Of a stretch of 64,000 nucleotides of DNA, positions 53,256 through 61,766 are shown in pieces. The stretch comes from Pseudomonadota bacterium (GTDB lineage Bacteria > Myxococcota > Myxococcia > Myxococcales > Myxococcaceae), in NCBI GenBank assembly GCA_023426545.1, contig JAFAAN010000058.1, positions 19,801 to 83,800 of the forward strand, read 5' to 3'. Below the pieces are notes generated by a model that had not been told where the DNA came from, ran no database searches, and worked only from the letters and a program-made list of their open reading frames with translations. The position numbers were made by a program, and so were the translations under genes. Position 1 is the first letter of the stretch. The number at the start of each line of letters is the position of its first letter.

Positions 53256-56036
53256 TCAGCCGCCCGACAGGGACAGGATGCTGTCGCGCAACCGGCCCAG
53301 GAGCACCCGGGCGGCCTCCAGCTCCAGGCGGCAGCGCTCCAGCAGCTCCGCCAGTCCCTCCAGCTCGCCGGTGCCCGCCTGCTGCTCGATATCGCGGGCC
53401 TGAGCTTCCAGGGCGGCAGCGCCGAACCAGGCCGCGTTCGACTTCAGCGTGTGCGCCGCGCGCTCCAGGTCGTCCGCCCGCCCCCGGCCCAGCGCCAGGT
53501 ACGCCTCATCCAGCAAGGACGGCATGCTGTGCAGCGCGGTGTCGATGAGGTCCGGCAGCACCAACCCCGCCTGCGGCCCCAGCTCCGCCCACAGGCGCGC
53601 GAGCGCGACCGGCTCCAGCCCGGGGACGCGGACCGAGTCAGGCAGCGCGTCCATGAGCGCCGACACGGGCGTCACCACGGTGCCGCCAGCGGCGCGTTGC
53701 TCGGGCGCCACGTCCGAGCGGCGCCGCTGGCAGCGCAGGAGCGCCGCCGTCAGCGCGTCCACGCGGATCGGCTTGCCGAGGAAGTCGTCCATGCCCGCCG
53801 AGAAGCACTGCTCGCGGTCGGAGTCCATGGCGTTGGCCGTCATGGCGATGACCCACGGCTGGGCCCTGGGGGGCAGCTCCTCGCGGATGCGGCGCGTGGC
53901 CTCCAGGCCGTCCATCTCCGGCATCTGCAGGTCCATGAGGACGACGTCGTAGCGCTTCTGGGATACGGCCTTCAGGGCCTGACCGCCATTGAGCGCCACG
54001 TCCGCGCGGTAACCGAGCCGCTCCAGCACCAGCAGCGCCAGCTTCTGGTTCGTGGGGTTGTCCTCCACGAGGAGGATGTCGAGCGGAACGGAGTCGCCCG
54101 GCCGGTCGCCGGGAAAAGGCCCCGCGCGAGAGGGCTGCATCGGGCGGGGGCCGGCAACCTGCGGCGCGTGCTGCGAGACACATGAAATCAGGGCGTCATG
54201 GAGCTGGGAGGTCTTCAGCGGCCGCGAGAGCACACCGGCGAACAGTCCCTCGGGCGGATTGCCCCGCCGGCCCGGTGTAGACAGCAGGAGCAGGGGCAAC
54301 GTCCGCTCATGCTGCCGGATGCGCTCCGCCAGCGTGGTCCCATCCATGCCCGGCATGTGGTGGTCGATGAGCACCACGTCGTGGCGGCCCCCGGCGTGAA
54401 GCTGGGCCAGCGCCTCCATCCCAGAGGCCGCCTCCACTGGCTCGACACCCCAGGCCCTGAGCTGGCGCCCCAGCAGGCGGCGGAAGAGGGCGTTGTCGTC
54501 CACGATGAGCACGCGCCGACCTTGGAGCAGCGGCTGCTCCTGACGCAGGTGCACCGCGTAGGCTTCGGGCGCCACCTGGGCGCGCAAGGTGAAGCGGAAG
54601 GTGGTGCCCTGGCCGGGGATGCCTTCGCTCTCCACCCAGATGGTGCCCCCCATGGCCTCCACGAGCCGCTTGGAGATGGCCAGCCCCAGCCCCGTGCCCC
54701 CGAAGCGACGAGACACCGAGGCGTCGAGCTGGTTGAACGGCTGGAACAGTCCCGCGCGGCGGTCCTCGGGAATCCCGGGCCCGGTGTCCTGCACGACGAA
54801 GGTCAGCGCCCACTCCGTCGCGTCCTCCTCGCCGGAAGCAGGCGCGCCTTCCACGCTCACCACCGCCCCGCCCTGCTCGGTGAACTTGAGCGCGTTGCCC
54901 ACGAGGTTGAGCAGCACCTGACGGATGCGCGAGGCATCCCCCACCAGCATCTGCGGCACCTGCGGAGCGATGTCACAGCCCAGGTCCAGCCCCTTCTCGC
55001 TGGCGCGGACGGCGAGCAGGTCCAGCACGGACTCCACGCACTGGCGCAGGTCGAAAGGCCGCAGCTCCGCCTCGAAGCGGCCCGCCTCGATCTTGGAGAA
55101 GTCCAGCACGTCGTTGAGCAGCGTCAGCAGCGCCTCGCTGCTCTGCCGGATGGTGGCGACGAAGTCGCGCTGCTCCTCGGTCAGCGCCCGGTCCAGGAGC
55201 AACCCCGTCATGCCGATAATGGCATTCATGGGCGTGCGGATCTCGTGGCTCATCGTGGCCAGGAAGAGGCTCTTGGCCTGGTTGGCCGCCTCCGCCGCCT
55301 TGCGCGCCCGCTCCAGGTCGGTGATGTCGTGGTAGATGGCGATGAAGCCGAGCTGCCGCCCTCCCACCGAGACTGGCAGCGCCCGCAGCTCCACATCCAC
55401 CACACTGCCGTCCTTGCGCACCCGCCGGGTGACGGAGTGCAGGTGCCCACGCAGCACGACCTCGCGCGAGGCCTGCTGCGCCTCGGGGAGCACGGTCGGC
55501 TCGGTGGCCACCAGGTCGAAGATGTGCCTCCCAAGCGCCTCGGCTGGCGTGTACCCGAACAGCCGCGTCGCCTCGGGGTTCCACGACAGCACGCGGAACT
55601 GGCGGGTGATGGTGATGATGGCCACCGGGCTGTTGATGACCACCGCCTCGAAGAACTCCTTCTGCTGGCGCAGGGAGGCCTCCACCTCCAGCCGCGCCGT
55701 CATGTCCTGGAGCTGCAGCACCCAGCCCGCATCGTCCCCGCCCAGAACCGGAAGCGTCAGCACGCGCAGATAGACGGCGGGCCCCGTGCCGCCTGGACGC
55801 TGGCCCGCGAGCTCCGTCTCTCGCAAGGCCGCATCGGAGGGAGCGCTCGCCTCGGGGGGACGCCAGCCAGGAAGCAGCAGCCCCACCGGCTGGCCCACGT
55901 ACCCGGAGCGAGGCCCGAAGATTCGCTCCGCGGCGCGGTTGACCTCCACGACTCGCTGACCAGCATCCAGCACGAGCACTCCTTCACGAGAGTGCTCGAA
56001 GACAGCCGCGTATGCGCTCGATGCCAGATCAGCCAC
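53256..56036 (-). CDS. Hybrid sensor histidine kinase with two PAS, two receiver and one Hpt domain
   Basis: About 926 residues. Two PAS domains (HSREGVLVLDAGQRVVEVNR; SPVAIITITRQFRVLSWNPE) with a PAC motif precede HisKA with His264 (SHEIRTPMNAIIG). The ATPase domain follows (NLVGNALKFTEQGG; DTGPGIP; FGGTGLGLAIS). Receiver 1 has Asp558 (LIDHHMPGMDG), receiver 2 has Asp702 (LMDLQMPEMDG), and the C-terminal Hpt has His862 (AAHTLKSNAAWFG). This is a complete intramolecular phosphorelay like BarA/ArcB. No membrane segment is visible, so it likely senses a cytoplasmic signal. GTG 56036 follows GGGGGAAGG; TTG 56078 is an alternative. No partner regulator is adjacent. Confidence 0.93.
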   Translation of the reverse strand: MADLASSAYAAVFEHSREGVLVLDAGQRVVEVNRAAERIFGPRSGYVGQPVGLLLPGWRPPEASAPSDAALRETELAGQRPGGTGPAVYLRVLTLPVLGGDDAGWVLQLQDMTARLEVEASLRQQKEFFEAVVINSPVAIITITRQFRVLSWNPEATRLFGYTPAEALGRHIFDLVATEPTVLPEAQQASREVVLRGHLHSVTRRVRKDGSVVDVELRALPVSVGGRQLGFIAIYHDITDLERARKAAEAANQAKSLFLATMSHEIRTPMNAIIGMTGLLLDRALTEEQRDFVATIRQSSEALLTLLNDVLDFSKIEAGRFEAELRPFDLRQCVESVLDLLAVRASEKGLDLGCDIAPQVPQMLVGDASRIRQVLLNLVGNALKFTEQGGAVVSVEGAPASGEEDATEWALTFVVQDTGPGIPEDRRAGLFQPFNQLDASVSRRFGGTGLGLAISKRLVEAMGGTIWVESEGIPGQGTTFRFTLRAQVAPEAYAVHLRQEQPLLQGRRVLIVDDNALFRRLLGRQLRAWGVEPVEAASGMEALAQLHAGGRHDVVLIDHHMPGMDGTTLAERIRQHERTLPLLLLSTPGRRGNPPEGLFAGVLSRPLKTSQLHDALISCVSQHAPQVAGPRPMQPSRAGPFPGDRPGDSVPLDILLVEDNPTNQKLALLVLERLGYRADVALNGGQALKAVSQKRYDVVLMDLQMPEMDGLEATRRIREELPPRAQPWVIAMTANAMDSDREQCFSAGMDDFLGKPIRVDALTAALLRCQRRRSDVAPEQRAAGGTVVTPVSALMDALPDSVRVPGLEPVALARLWAELGPQAGLVLPDLIDTALHSMPSLLDEAYLALGRGRADDLERAAHTLKSNAAWFGAAALEAQARDIEQQAGTGELEGLAELLERCRLELEAARVLLGRLRDSILSLSGG

Positions 56037-56124
56037 CCTTCCCCCTACCACGAGAATGCAGGTCGTCTCGGACCACAATCATGCCAGAGGGCCGCGCGGT
56101 CCAAGCCGGGCCTGGTGCGCTGGG

Positions 56125-56739
56125 TCAGCGGCTGTTCCACCAGTCCTTGAACTCGTTCCAGGAGATCTTCCCGGTCCGGTCCGTGTCGACGATGTCGATT
56201 GCGATCTCCAGCTCCTCATCGGAGATGTTCTGGCCGAGCGCCTCCAGCAGGCGCGCGAACTCGGCGCGGTCGATGGTGCCGGTCCGGTCGCGGTCGTAGC
56301 GCTGGAAGATGTCGAGCACCTCGTTGCCGGAGCTGCTGAGCTCATCCACCGGGGCATGCACGGGCGCCAGCGGCTGCAAGCCCGCGGACGTCGTCTCCAC
56401 CTGCACGATGTCCGGCGAACCCGTCACCGGCCGGGCGGCCTTCTTCGCCCTCGATGGCGCAGGCGCCGACGTCTTTCTCGCAGGAGTCTTCCTGGATGAC
56501 GTCTTCCGGGTCGCGAGCTTCTTCGGCGCGGCCTTCTTCGCGGGTGCCTTCTTGGCCGCAGGCTTCCTCGCGGGCGCCTTCTTGGCCGCGGCCTTCTTCG
56601 CCGCGGCCTTCTTCACGGGTGCCTTCTTGGTCGCGGCCTTCTTCGCGGGCGCCTTCTTCTTCGCCGCGACCTTCTTCGCCGTCGAACTCCCTCGGGATGA
56701 CTTCTTCGCAACAGCCGTCTTGCGTGACTTCGTCGCCAT
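56125..56739 (-). CDS. Histone H1-like lysine/alanine tail fused to an EF-hand pair
   Basis: A 204-residue two-part protein. Residues 1-105 are Lys/Ala/Pro-rich with repeated AKKA and APAKKA units, like histone H1 tails or bacterial HctB-type proteins that bind DNA. Residues 140-204 are an EF-hand pair. Loop 1 is D149-x-D151-x-T153-x-T155-x-D157-x-x-E160 (RYDRDRTGTIDRAEF). Loop 2 is D185-x-D187-x-T189-x-K191-x-S193-x-x-E196. Both keep calcium ligands at positions 1, 3, 5 and 12. A strong GAGGGAGGGG precedes ATG 56739. A calcium-responsive nucleoid protein is a reasonable inference. It sits 88 nt upstream of the hybrid kinase on the same strand. Confidence 0.9.
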   Translation of the reverse strand: MATKSRKTAVAKKSSRGSSTAKKVAAKKKAPAKKAATKKAPVKKAAAKKAAAKKAPARKPAAKKAPAKKAAPKKLATRKTSSRKTPARKTSAPAPSRAKKAARPVTGSPDIVQVETTSAGLQPLAPVHAPVDELSSSGNEVLDIFQRYDRDRTGTIDRAEFARLLEALGQNISDEELEIAIDIVDTDRTGKISWNEFKDWWNSR

Positions 56740-57115
56740 GGTGAACCCCTCCCTCAGCGGGCGCATCGTAGCGCTCCGCCATGCGGGTCCAAGAGCCGCG
56801 CATGACGAGTGCGCCGAGCCAGGCTCACGGGATGAACTCCGGAGGCCCTCGCGGGCGGGACTCCCTTTCCGGAGACAGAGTCTTGGTCCAAGATGACCCA
56901 CCCCGCCCCTCGGGCCCCTGGTTCCCCTGGAATACCGGGATGCATACTGCTGGCAGGCCGTTCGCCAGCTTCCCTGGCCGCTTGCCGCACCGTGTTGGTA
57001 GCAAGGAGGGCCCGCGAGATGTTCACATGCCGCCGTGCGCCGCGAACAGGGCCGCCCGCACGCTCGTCACTGCGCCGACAATCCTGCCCGGCCCCCACTG
57101 GAATCCCGCGTCTGA
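56740..57115. other. Intergenic region between divergent genes
   Basis: No gene supported in these 376 nt between the histone-like and RIO kinase genes. One small inverted repeat, TCTTGG-T-CCAAGA at 56881-56893, is the only structured element I noticed; its significance is unknown. Confidence 0.4.
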
Positions 57116-58882
57116 ATGAATGATTCGCTAGAGACCCTCTTGGCCGATGGCATCATCGAAGCCGTCATCGGCCAGTTGAAGACGGGCAAGGAAGCAGAGG
57201 TATGGCTGGTCCAGCATGCCGGAGAAGTGGTCGCGGCCAAGCTGTACAAGGAGCGCCACGAGCGCAACTTCCGCAACAACGCGGGCTACCGGGAAGGGCG
57301 GGAGGTGCGCAACTCGCGCACGCGCCGCGCCATGGAGAAGGGCAGCCGCTTCGGCCAGAACGCCGCCGAGGATGCCTGGAAGAGCGCGGAGTCGGACTCG
57401 CTCTACAAGCTGCACGCCCAGGGCGTGCGCGTGCCCACCCCGGTGATGTTCTACGAGGGCATCCTCCTCATGGAGGTGGTGCTGGACGCGGCGGGTCACC
57501 CCGCCCCCCGCATGGTGGAGGCACCGCCCACCACGCCCGAGGAGGCGCAAGCGCTCTACCTGGACCTGCGGACACAGGTCATCAACATGCTGTGCGCCGA
57601 CCTCGTCCACGGCGACCTGTCCCCGTACAACATCCTCATGAGCTATGCGGGGCCCGTCATCATCGACTTCCCGCAGACGGTGGCCGCCGCCCGCAACAAC
57701 CGCGCGGAGTTCTACTTCCGGCGCGACCTGGACAACGTCCGCAACTTCCTCGCGGGCATCGCGCCCTGGCTGCATGGCACCGCGGGCGACACAGGGGAAA
57801 TCTGGAACGCCTACGTGCGCCGGGAGCTCACCCCGGACTTCACGCCGTCGGGCACCTACCGGGATGCCTCCCGCCGCCAGGGCCGAGGAGGCCCGAGAGA
57901 CTCCGGCCTCCGTCCCCCGCGCGAGGAGCGCCGTGACGGCTACTCCCTGGAGCCCGCGCCCCTGGAGCTGGCGGCGCCCGCACGCGCCATGACGCCCGAG
58001 GAGGCCGCCGAGGCGGAGCTCCGAGAGCTGGAGGCGTTGGTGCTGAGACAGGGCGGTGGTGCACGCGGTAAGCCCGCGGCGGCGCCCCCTCCGAGAGGCG
58101 GCCGGAACCGGGGCTTTGGCGGCGGGAAGCCCCCGCCGCGCGGTGGCGGCAGTGGCCCCCGCGCGCCCATGAACGGGCCACGGACCGGCGGCGGCAATGG
58201 CCCGCGCCCACCCGCGAACGGGCCACGTATGGCGGGGGGTGGCAATGGCAGCTCCCGCCCCAACGATGGACGCGTGGGTGGCAGTGGCAACGGCCGCACG
58301 AGCCCCAACGACGCGCGCATGGGTAGCGGTGGCAACGGCCGCCCAGGCCCCAACGACGCGCGCATGGATGGCGGTCGCAACAGCCGCCCGGGCCCTAGCG
58401 ACACGCGCATGGGCGGCAATGACACTGGCCGCTTCCGCTCCAACGCTGGACGCATGAGTGGAGGTGGCAACAGCAGCCCGGGCGCTAACGACACGCGCAG
58501 GGGCAACGGCGGCAATGGCAGCTTCCGCTCCCATGAAGGCCGTCCGGTCCCCCATGAGCCGAGGCAGGGCCGAGCCCTCCAGCCGAACGAGCCGCGCATG
58601 GGAGGCAACGCCCGCCCCGGACCACGTGACAGCACTCCCCGTGACGCCTATCCGGCACAGGTCGGCCAGGGCCCTCGGGGTGGCGGAGAGCGGCGAAGCG
58701 GCCCGAATGGCAGGCCCCAGCCGCTGGTCGAAAACCGCCCGGGCCTCCCAGGCAATGGCAACGGCCCCCGGCAGCCGGGGCGCGGGGGCCCACGCGCCAC
58801 GCGCACGGCAGGCCCCCAGGTCTCCTATGTCGCCCGTCCGGCCCCCTCTTCCGAGCCAGGTCCTCCCGAGACGGGCTCCTGA
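57116..58882 (+). CDS. RIO-type serine kinase with long Gly/Arg/Asn-rich repetitive tail
   Basis: A 588-residue protein. Residues 1-240 are a RIO1-like kinase: lysine region EVVAAKLYKERHERNFRNN, catalytic loop LVHGDLSPYNIL (His165, Asp167, Asn172), and metal-binding IIDFPQTV (Asp184). In archaea and eukaryotes RIO kinases act in ribosome maturation; bacterial ones are little studied. Residues about 310-588 are disordered, rich in Gly, Arg, Asn and Pro, resembling RGG RNA-binding tails, and include a 15-residue repeat. ATG 57116 has no clear ribosome site. A strong hairpin follows the gene. Confidence 0.9.
   Translation: MNDSLETLLADGIIEAVIGQLKTGKEAEVWLVQHAGEVVAAKLYKERHERNFRNNAGYREGREVRNSRTRRAMEKGSRFGQNAAEDAWKSAESDSLYKLHAQGVRVPTPVMFYEGILLMEVVLDAAGHPAPRMVEAPPTTPEEAQALYLDLRTQVINMLCADLVHGDLSPYNILMSYAGPVIIDFPQTVAAARNNRAEFYFRRDLDNVRNFLAGIAPWLHGTAGDTGEIWNAYVRRELTPDFTPSGTYRDASRRQGRGGPRDSGLRPPREERRDGYSLEPAPLELAAPARAMTPEEAAEAELRELEALVLRQGGGARGKPAAAPPPRGGRNRGFGGGKPPPRGGGSGPRAPMNGPRTGGGNGPRPPANGPRMAGGGNGSSRPNDGRVGGSGNGRTSPNDARMGSGGNGRPGPNDARMDGGRNSRPGPSDTRMGGNDTGRFRSNAGRMSGGGNSSPGANDTRRGNGGNGSFRSHEGRPVPHEPRQGRALQPNEPRMGGNARPGPRDSTPRDAYPAQVGQGPRGGGERRSGPNGRPQPLVENRPGLPGNGNGPRQPGRGGPRATRTAGPQVSYVARPAPSSEPGPPETGS
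58229..58543 (+). repeat. Seven 45-bp (15-residue) tandem repeats in the RIO kinase tail
   Basis: Seven consecutive 15-residue units follow the pattern M-x-G-G-x-N-G-x-x-x-P-N-D-x-R. Examples are MGSGGNGRPGPNDAR and MDGGRNSRPGPSDTR. Later units diverge (MGGNDTGRFRSNAGR), indicating older duplications. Every unit keeps the terminal Arg. The flanking NGPR units are probably relics. Confidence 0.85.
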
Positions 58883-58951
58883 GCTGTCATCCCGCCCCCG
58901 CTCGCCCGCCGTCGACCAGACGCGGCGCAATGTCCGCGCCCTCCGATGAAA

Positions 58952-58976
58952 GGCCCACACCGTCACGGCGTGGGCC
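58952..58976 (+). terminator. Terminator hairpin after the RIO kinase gene
   Basis: GGCCCAC (58952-58958) pairs with GTGGGCC (58970-58976), and CCG/CGG closes an inner loop. It lies about 70 nt beyond the stop and is preceded by GAAA. No T-run follows. Confidence 0.45.
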
Positions 58977-59108
58977 CACGCCGGGCGGCGCGGTCATCCT
59001 CGCGGATGCCGCCTTCACCTCGTGAGGCGCAGGCCCCACCGGAGCGGACCGCGTCCTCGGGCCCGTCCATCTGCCTCTGAGGTACAGGCCAGAGCGCGCC
59101 AGCGTGGC

Positions 59109-60122
59109 TCAAGGGACCCGGATGACCACCTTGCCGAAGTGCGCGCCACTCTTGAGGTGCTCGAAGGCGGCCCGCGCCTCCTCGAAGGCAAAGACGCGGT
59201 CCACCACTGGCCGGACCTGATGCTGGGTGAAGGCCCGGTTGAGCGCCTCGAAGCCCTGGCGGTGCCCCACGAAGATGCCCTGCACCCGCAGGTTCTGCAT
59301 CAGGATGGACGTCAGCGGCACGGCCCCCGCCCCACCGCTGAGCACGCCAATGACAGACACCGTGCCACCGGGCCGCACCGAGCGCAGTGACTTCTCGAAC
59401 GTTCCCGCGCCGCCCACCTCCACGACGTGGTCGACGCCCACGCCCCCGGTCAGCGCGCGTGCGGCCTTGTCCCAGTCAGGCGTCGACACATAGTTGATGG
59501 TCTCATGCGCCCCCAGTTCGCGGGCCCGCGCCAGCTTGTCGTCGCGGCTGGAGGTGATGATGATTCGCGCGCCCATCAGCCTGGCAATCTGCAACGCGAA
59601 GATGGAGACGCCGCCCGTCCCCTGGAGCAGCACGGTGTCGCCAGCCTTGAGCGCCCCGTAGGTGACGAGCGCGCTCCACGCGGTGACGGCCGCGCACGGA
59701 AGCGTCGCCGCCTCTTCATCCGAGAGATAGGCGGGCGTGGGCACCGCGCCGTCCTCGTGCAGCAACACCGTATCCGCGAGCGCCCCATCCAGCGGGCCCC
59801 CCAGCGTGCTCACCTGCGCGGCGCGCGTGGGCTCTCCGGCGCTCCACGCCTGCGCGAAGAGGCCCATCACCCGGTCGCCGGGCTTCACCCGCGTCACGCC
59901 CGGACCCACCGCGTCCACCACGCCCACCGCGTCCGAATTGGGAATGAGCGGCAGCTTCTGGCGGGGGTTGTAGCGGCCCTCGACCATCATCAGGTCGCGT
60001 GCGTTGAGGCTCGTGGCCTTCACGCGCACCCGCACCTGCATGGGACCGGGCGTTGGGTCCGGCCGTTCGACGCGCACCAGCTTGTCCAGCCCGAACCCCG
60101 CTTGAATTTCATAGGCATGCAT
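59109..60122 (-). CDS. Quinone-oxidoreductase-like medium-chain dehydrogenase
   Basis: A 337-residue MDR-superfamily oxidoreductase without the zinc ligands of alcohol dehydrogenases. N-terminal GroES-like domain: VRVKATSLNARDLMMVEGRY and DAVGVVDAVGPGVTRVKPGDRV. Rossmann domain: LKAGDTVLLQGTGGVSIFALQIARLMGARIIITSS. Uses NADPH to reduce a quinone or enone; substrate unknown. The ATG 60122 start matches the family N-terminus (MHAYEIQ). Confidence 0.92.
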   Translation of the reverse strand: MHAYEIQAGFGLDKLVRVERPDPTPGPMQVRVRVKATSLNARDLMMVEGRYNPRQKLPLIPNSDAVGVVDAVGPGVTRVKPGDRVMGLFAQAWSAGEPTRAAQVSTLGGPLDGALADTVLLHEDGAVPTPAYLSDEEAATLPCAAVTAWSALVTYGALKAGDTVLLQGTGGVSIFALQIARLMGARIIITSSRDDKLARARELGAHETINYVSTPDWDKAARALTGGVGVDHVVEVGGAGTFEKSLRSVRPGGTVSVIGVLSGGAGAVPLTSILMQNLRVQGIFVGHRQGFEALNRAFTQHQVRPVVDRVFAFEEARAAFEHLKSGAHFGKVVIRVP

Positions 60123-60175
60123 GACCCGGAGTTGTACCGCGCCCCCTCCAGTCACGCCTACAGCGCGAGCCCACC

Positions 60176-60462
60176 GTGTCCCCGCACATCCTCCTCACCT
60201 GTTCGCTGCTGGCCACCGCGCCAGCCCGCGCTTCCCCAAGCGCACGGCCCTCATGTACGTGGGGCCGGCGCCCCACAGGCTGCCGGGCTGGAGTGTCCAG
60301 CGCTGCACGGAGTGCCACGCCAACCATGAGGAGGCTTGGAGGCACGGCGGACATGTGAATGCGCACGGGGATGACGTTTTCCACGTCGCGTTGGAGTGGA
60401 GCAGCACGCTCCGCGGCGGGCGCGAAGCCCGCCGCCGGACTCGCACGGCTGGCCCACCGCAG
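60176..60462 (+). pseudogene. Decayed secreted cytochrome c fragment
   Basis: From GTG 60176 one frame gives a signal peptide (SPHILLTCSLLATAPARA). A second frame, shifted after about 60235, gives a heme-c motif: RCTECHANHEEAWRHGGHVNA, where CxxCH is followed by the W-x3-GH spacing of multiheme cytochromes. No single frame contains both, and after the motif the reading becomes implausible and runs into the convergent lipoprotein gene. This looks like the 5' remnant of a multiheme cytochrome gene with a frameshift and deleted 3' part. Confidence 0.45.
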
Positions 60463-60464
60463 GC

Positions 60465-61091
60465 TCAGGGCTGCTTCAGGAGCTGCACCGTCAGCGACAT
60501 CATGCCTCCCGAGGCGCCCAAGGTGACGGTGCCCTCGGAGAAGTGCTGCTCGGTGAAGCGGAATGCGAGACGATCGGTGATGCTGTCGTGGCTCGCCACG
60601 TCGAGGTCCCAGAGCTGGAAGACCCACGGCTCCGCGAGCAACTCACTCGCGCGCGCGGTACATCCCCCCGTCGTCCAGGAGGGGGTATAGGCCTCCGACT
60701 CGGGGGTGGACGTCGAGACGGGCGAGCCCGGGCACCACAGCACGACGACCACGTCCGGCGCCGAGCCATCCACATCCCACGACGCGCCGTTGTTGCTGGG
60801 CGTAATCTGGGCGGCGACGGGCTGCACGCGCCAGACGCCCTCCGGGTCCACACCGCAGGTCTGGTCCACCTTGCACACCTGGGCGTTGCCGCAGACCCGG
60901 CACGCGGCGCCGGCCTTTCCACACGCCGAGGCCGCCGTCCCCGTCTGGCAGACATTGTTGAAACAGCAGCCCGCGCAGTTCGCGGCGTTACAGTCCTGCG
61001 CCTGGGGCGTCCCCCCGGGCTTCTCGTCATCGCCGCCGCAGCCAATGAGCGCGGAGACGACCACCATCACGACCAATGCAATCCGGAACAT
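60465..61091 (-). CDS. Cys-rich lipoprotein
   Basis: A 208-residue exported lipoprotein. The lipobox is ALIGC with Cys18. Residues 30-85 hold 13 cysteines (CNAANCAGCC, CQTG, ACGKAGAACRVCG, CKVDQTC), a pattern common in myxobacterial surface lipoproteins. The C-terminal 110 residues are a beta-rich domain (WDVDGSAPDVVVVLWCPGSP; PWVFQLWDLDVASHDSITDRLAFRF) resembling a C2-like sandwich. GCGAGAG precedes ATG 61091. The start codon lies inside a GAACATGTTC palindrome. Function unknown. Confidence 0.8.
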   Translation of the reverse strand: MFRIALVVMVVVSALIGCGGDDEKPGGTPQAQDCNAANCAGCCFNNVCQTGTAASACGKAGAACRVCGNAQVCKVDQTCGVDPEGVWRVQPVAAQITPSNNGASWDVDGSAPDVVVVLWCPGSPVSTSTPESEAYTPSWTTGGCTARASELLAEPWVFQLWDLDVASHDSITDRLAFRFTEQHFSEGTVTLGASGGMMSLTVQLLKQP

Positions 61092-61142
61092 GTTCTCTCG
61101 CTTGGGGTTCGAGCGCATTCGCAGCTCGCCGCGAAACATGTT
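61086..61142. promoter_or_regulatory. Two AACATGTT palindromes before the lipoprotein gene
   Basis: GAACATGTTC (61086-61095) and a similar GAAACATGTTCC (palindrome core 61135-61142) lie 48 bp apart, centre to centre. The first overlaps the lipoprotein start codon. Such paired palindromes can be repressor sites, but no matching regulator is nearby. Confidence 0.3.
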
Positions 61143-61162
61143 CCGCCGCAGGCAATCTGTAT

Positions 61163-61636
61163 CTACCTCTTGGGTGGTATGCGAGCCACCGCCTGACGTG
61201 GCGAGAGGATGACGAACGGCAAGCCCACACGGTCCGCCATCGAGAGCACCCGCTTGTCCTTGCTCACCAACCATGCGGCACCGGCCCGCGCGGCAAGCTG
61301 GAGGAACTTCTGGTCGTCGCGGTCCTTGCATCGAGGCAGCGACACCGGCGACGCGCCGTCAGCGCCCGGCGCCATGCGGACCTGCGCCCGATAGCGTTCG
61401 AACGCGGCGGTCCTCACGGCCGCCGCCAGCCCCGGCTGGAAGTTCCGCGAGGCCAGCACATAGCCCAGCTCCGCCAACGTCTCCGTATCCGTCCAGGCGG
61501 TGAGCACCCCGGCCTCCAGCGCGGCGGCCAGGGGGCGGGTATGCGGGTCATCGAACACGAGCAGGTCGAGGACCACGTTGGTGTCGAGTACCACGGGCAG
61601 CGACGGGGAGGACGGCGAGGCGGCGACAGGAGGCAT
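61163..61636 (-). CDS. PIN-domain protein (putative toxin-type RNase)
   Basis: A 157-residue PIN-domain protein of the COG1569-like group. The first catalytic acid is in VVLDTNVVLDLL (Asp18), with others in TDTETLAELGYVL and the C-terminal CKDRDDQKFLQLAARAGAAWLVSKDKRVL. PIN domains are metal-dependent RNases, often VapC toxins. No small antitoxin gene lies next to it on the same strand, so it may be a solitary PIN protein. It precedes the Cys-rich lipoprotein by 71 nt. Confidence 0.85.
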   Translation of the reverse strand: MPPVAASPSSPSLPVVLDTNVVLDLLVFDDPHTRPLAAALEAGVLTAWTDTETLAELGYVLASRNFQPGLAAAVRTAAFERYRAQVRMAPGADGASPVSLPRCKDRDDQKFLQLAARAGAAWLVSKDKRVLSMADRVGLPFVILSPRQAVARIPPKR

Positions 61637-61766
61637 CAGGCGTTCCGGGCCAGCCCATCATGCCCGCCTGGTGGGCAGGAATCACGGCGGCCGTCACCCT
61701 GGTGGACGACAGGAACCGCGCGAGGCTCTTTCCCACGAGGCCCGCCGGCGTGGTACCCCGGAGGCC

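Noticed and set aside
61086..61095. GAACATGTTC as a LexA box
   Set aside because: The known LexA boxes need GAAC and GTTC separated by four bases; here the spacing is two, and the downstream gene is not an SOS gene.
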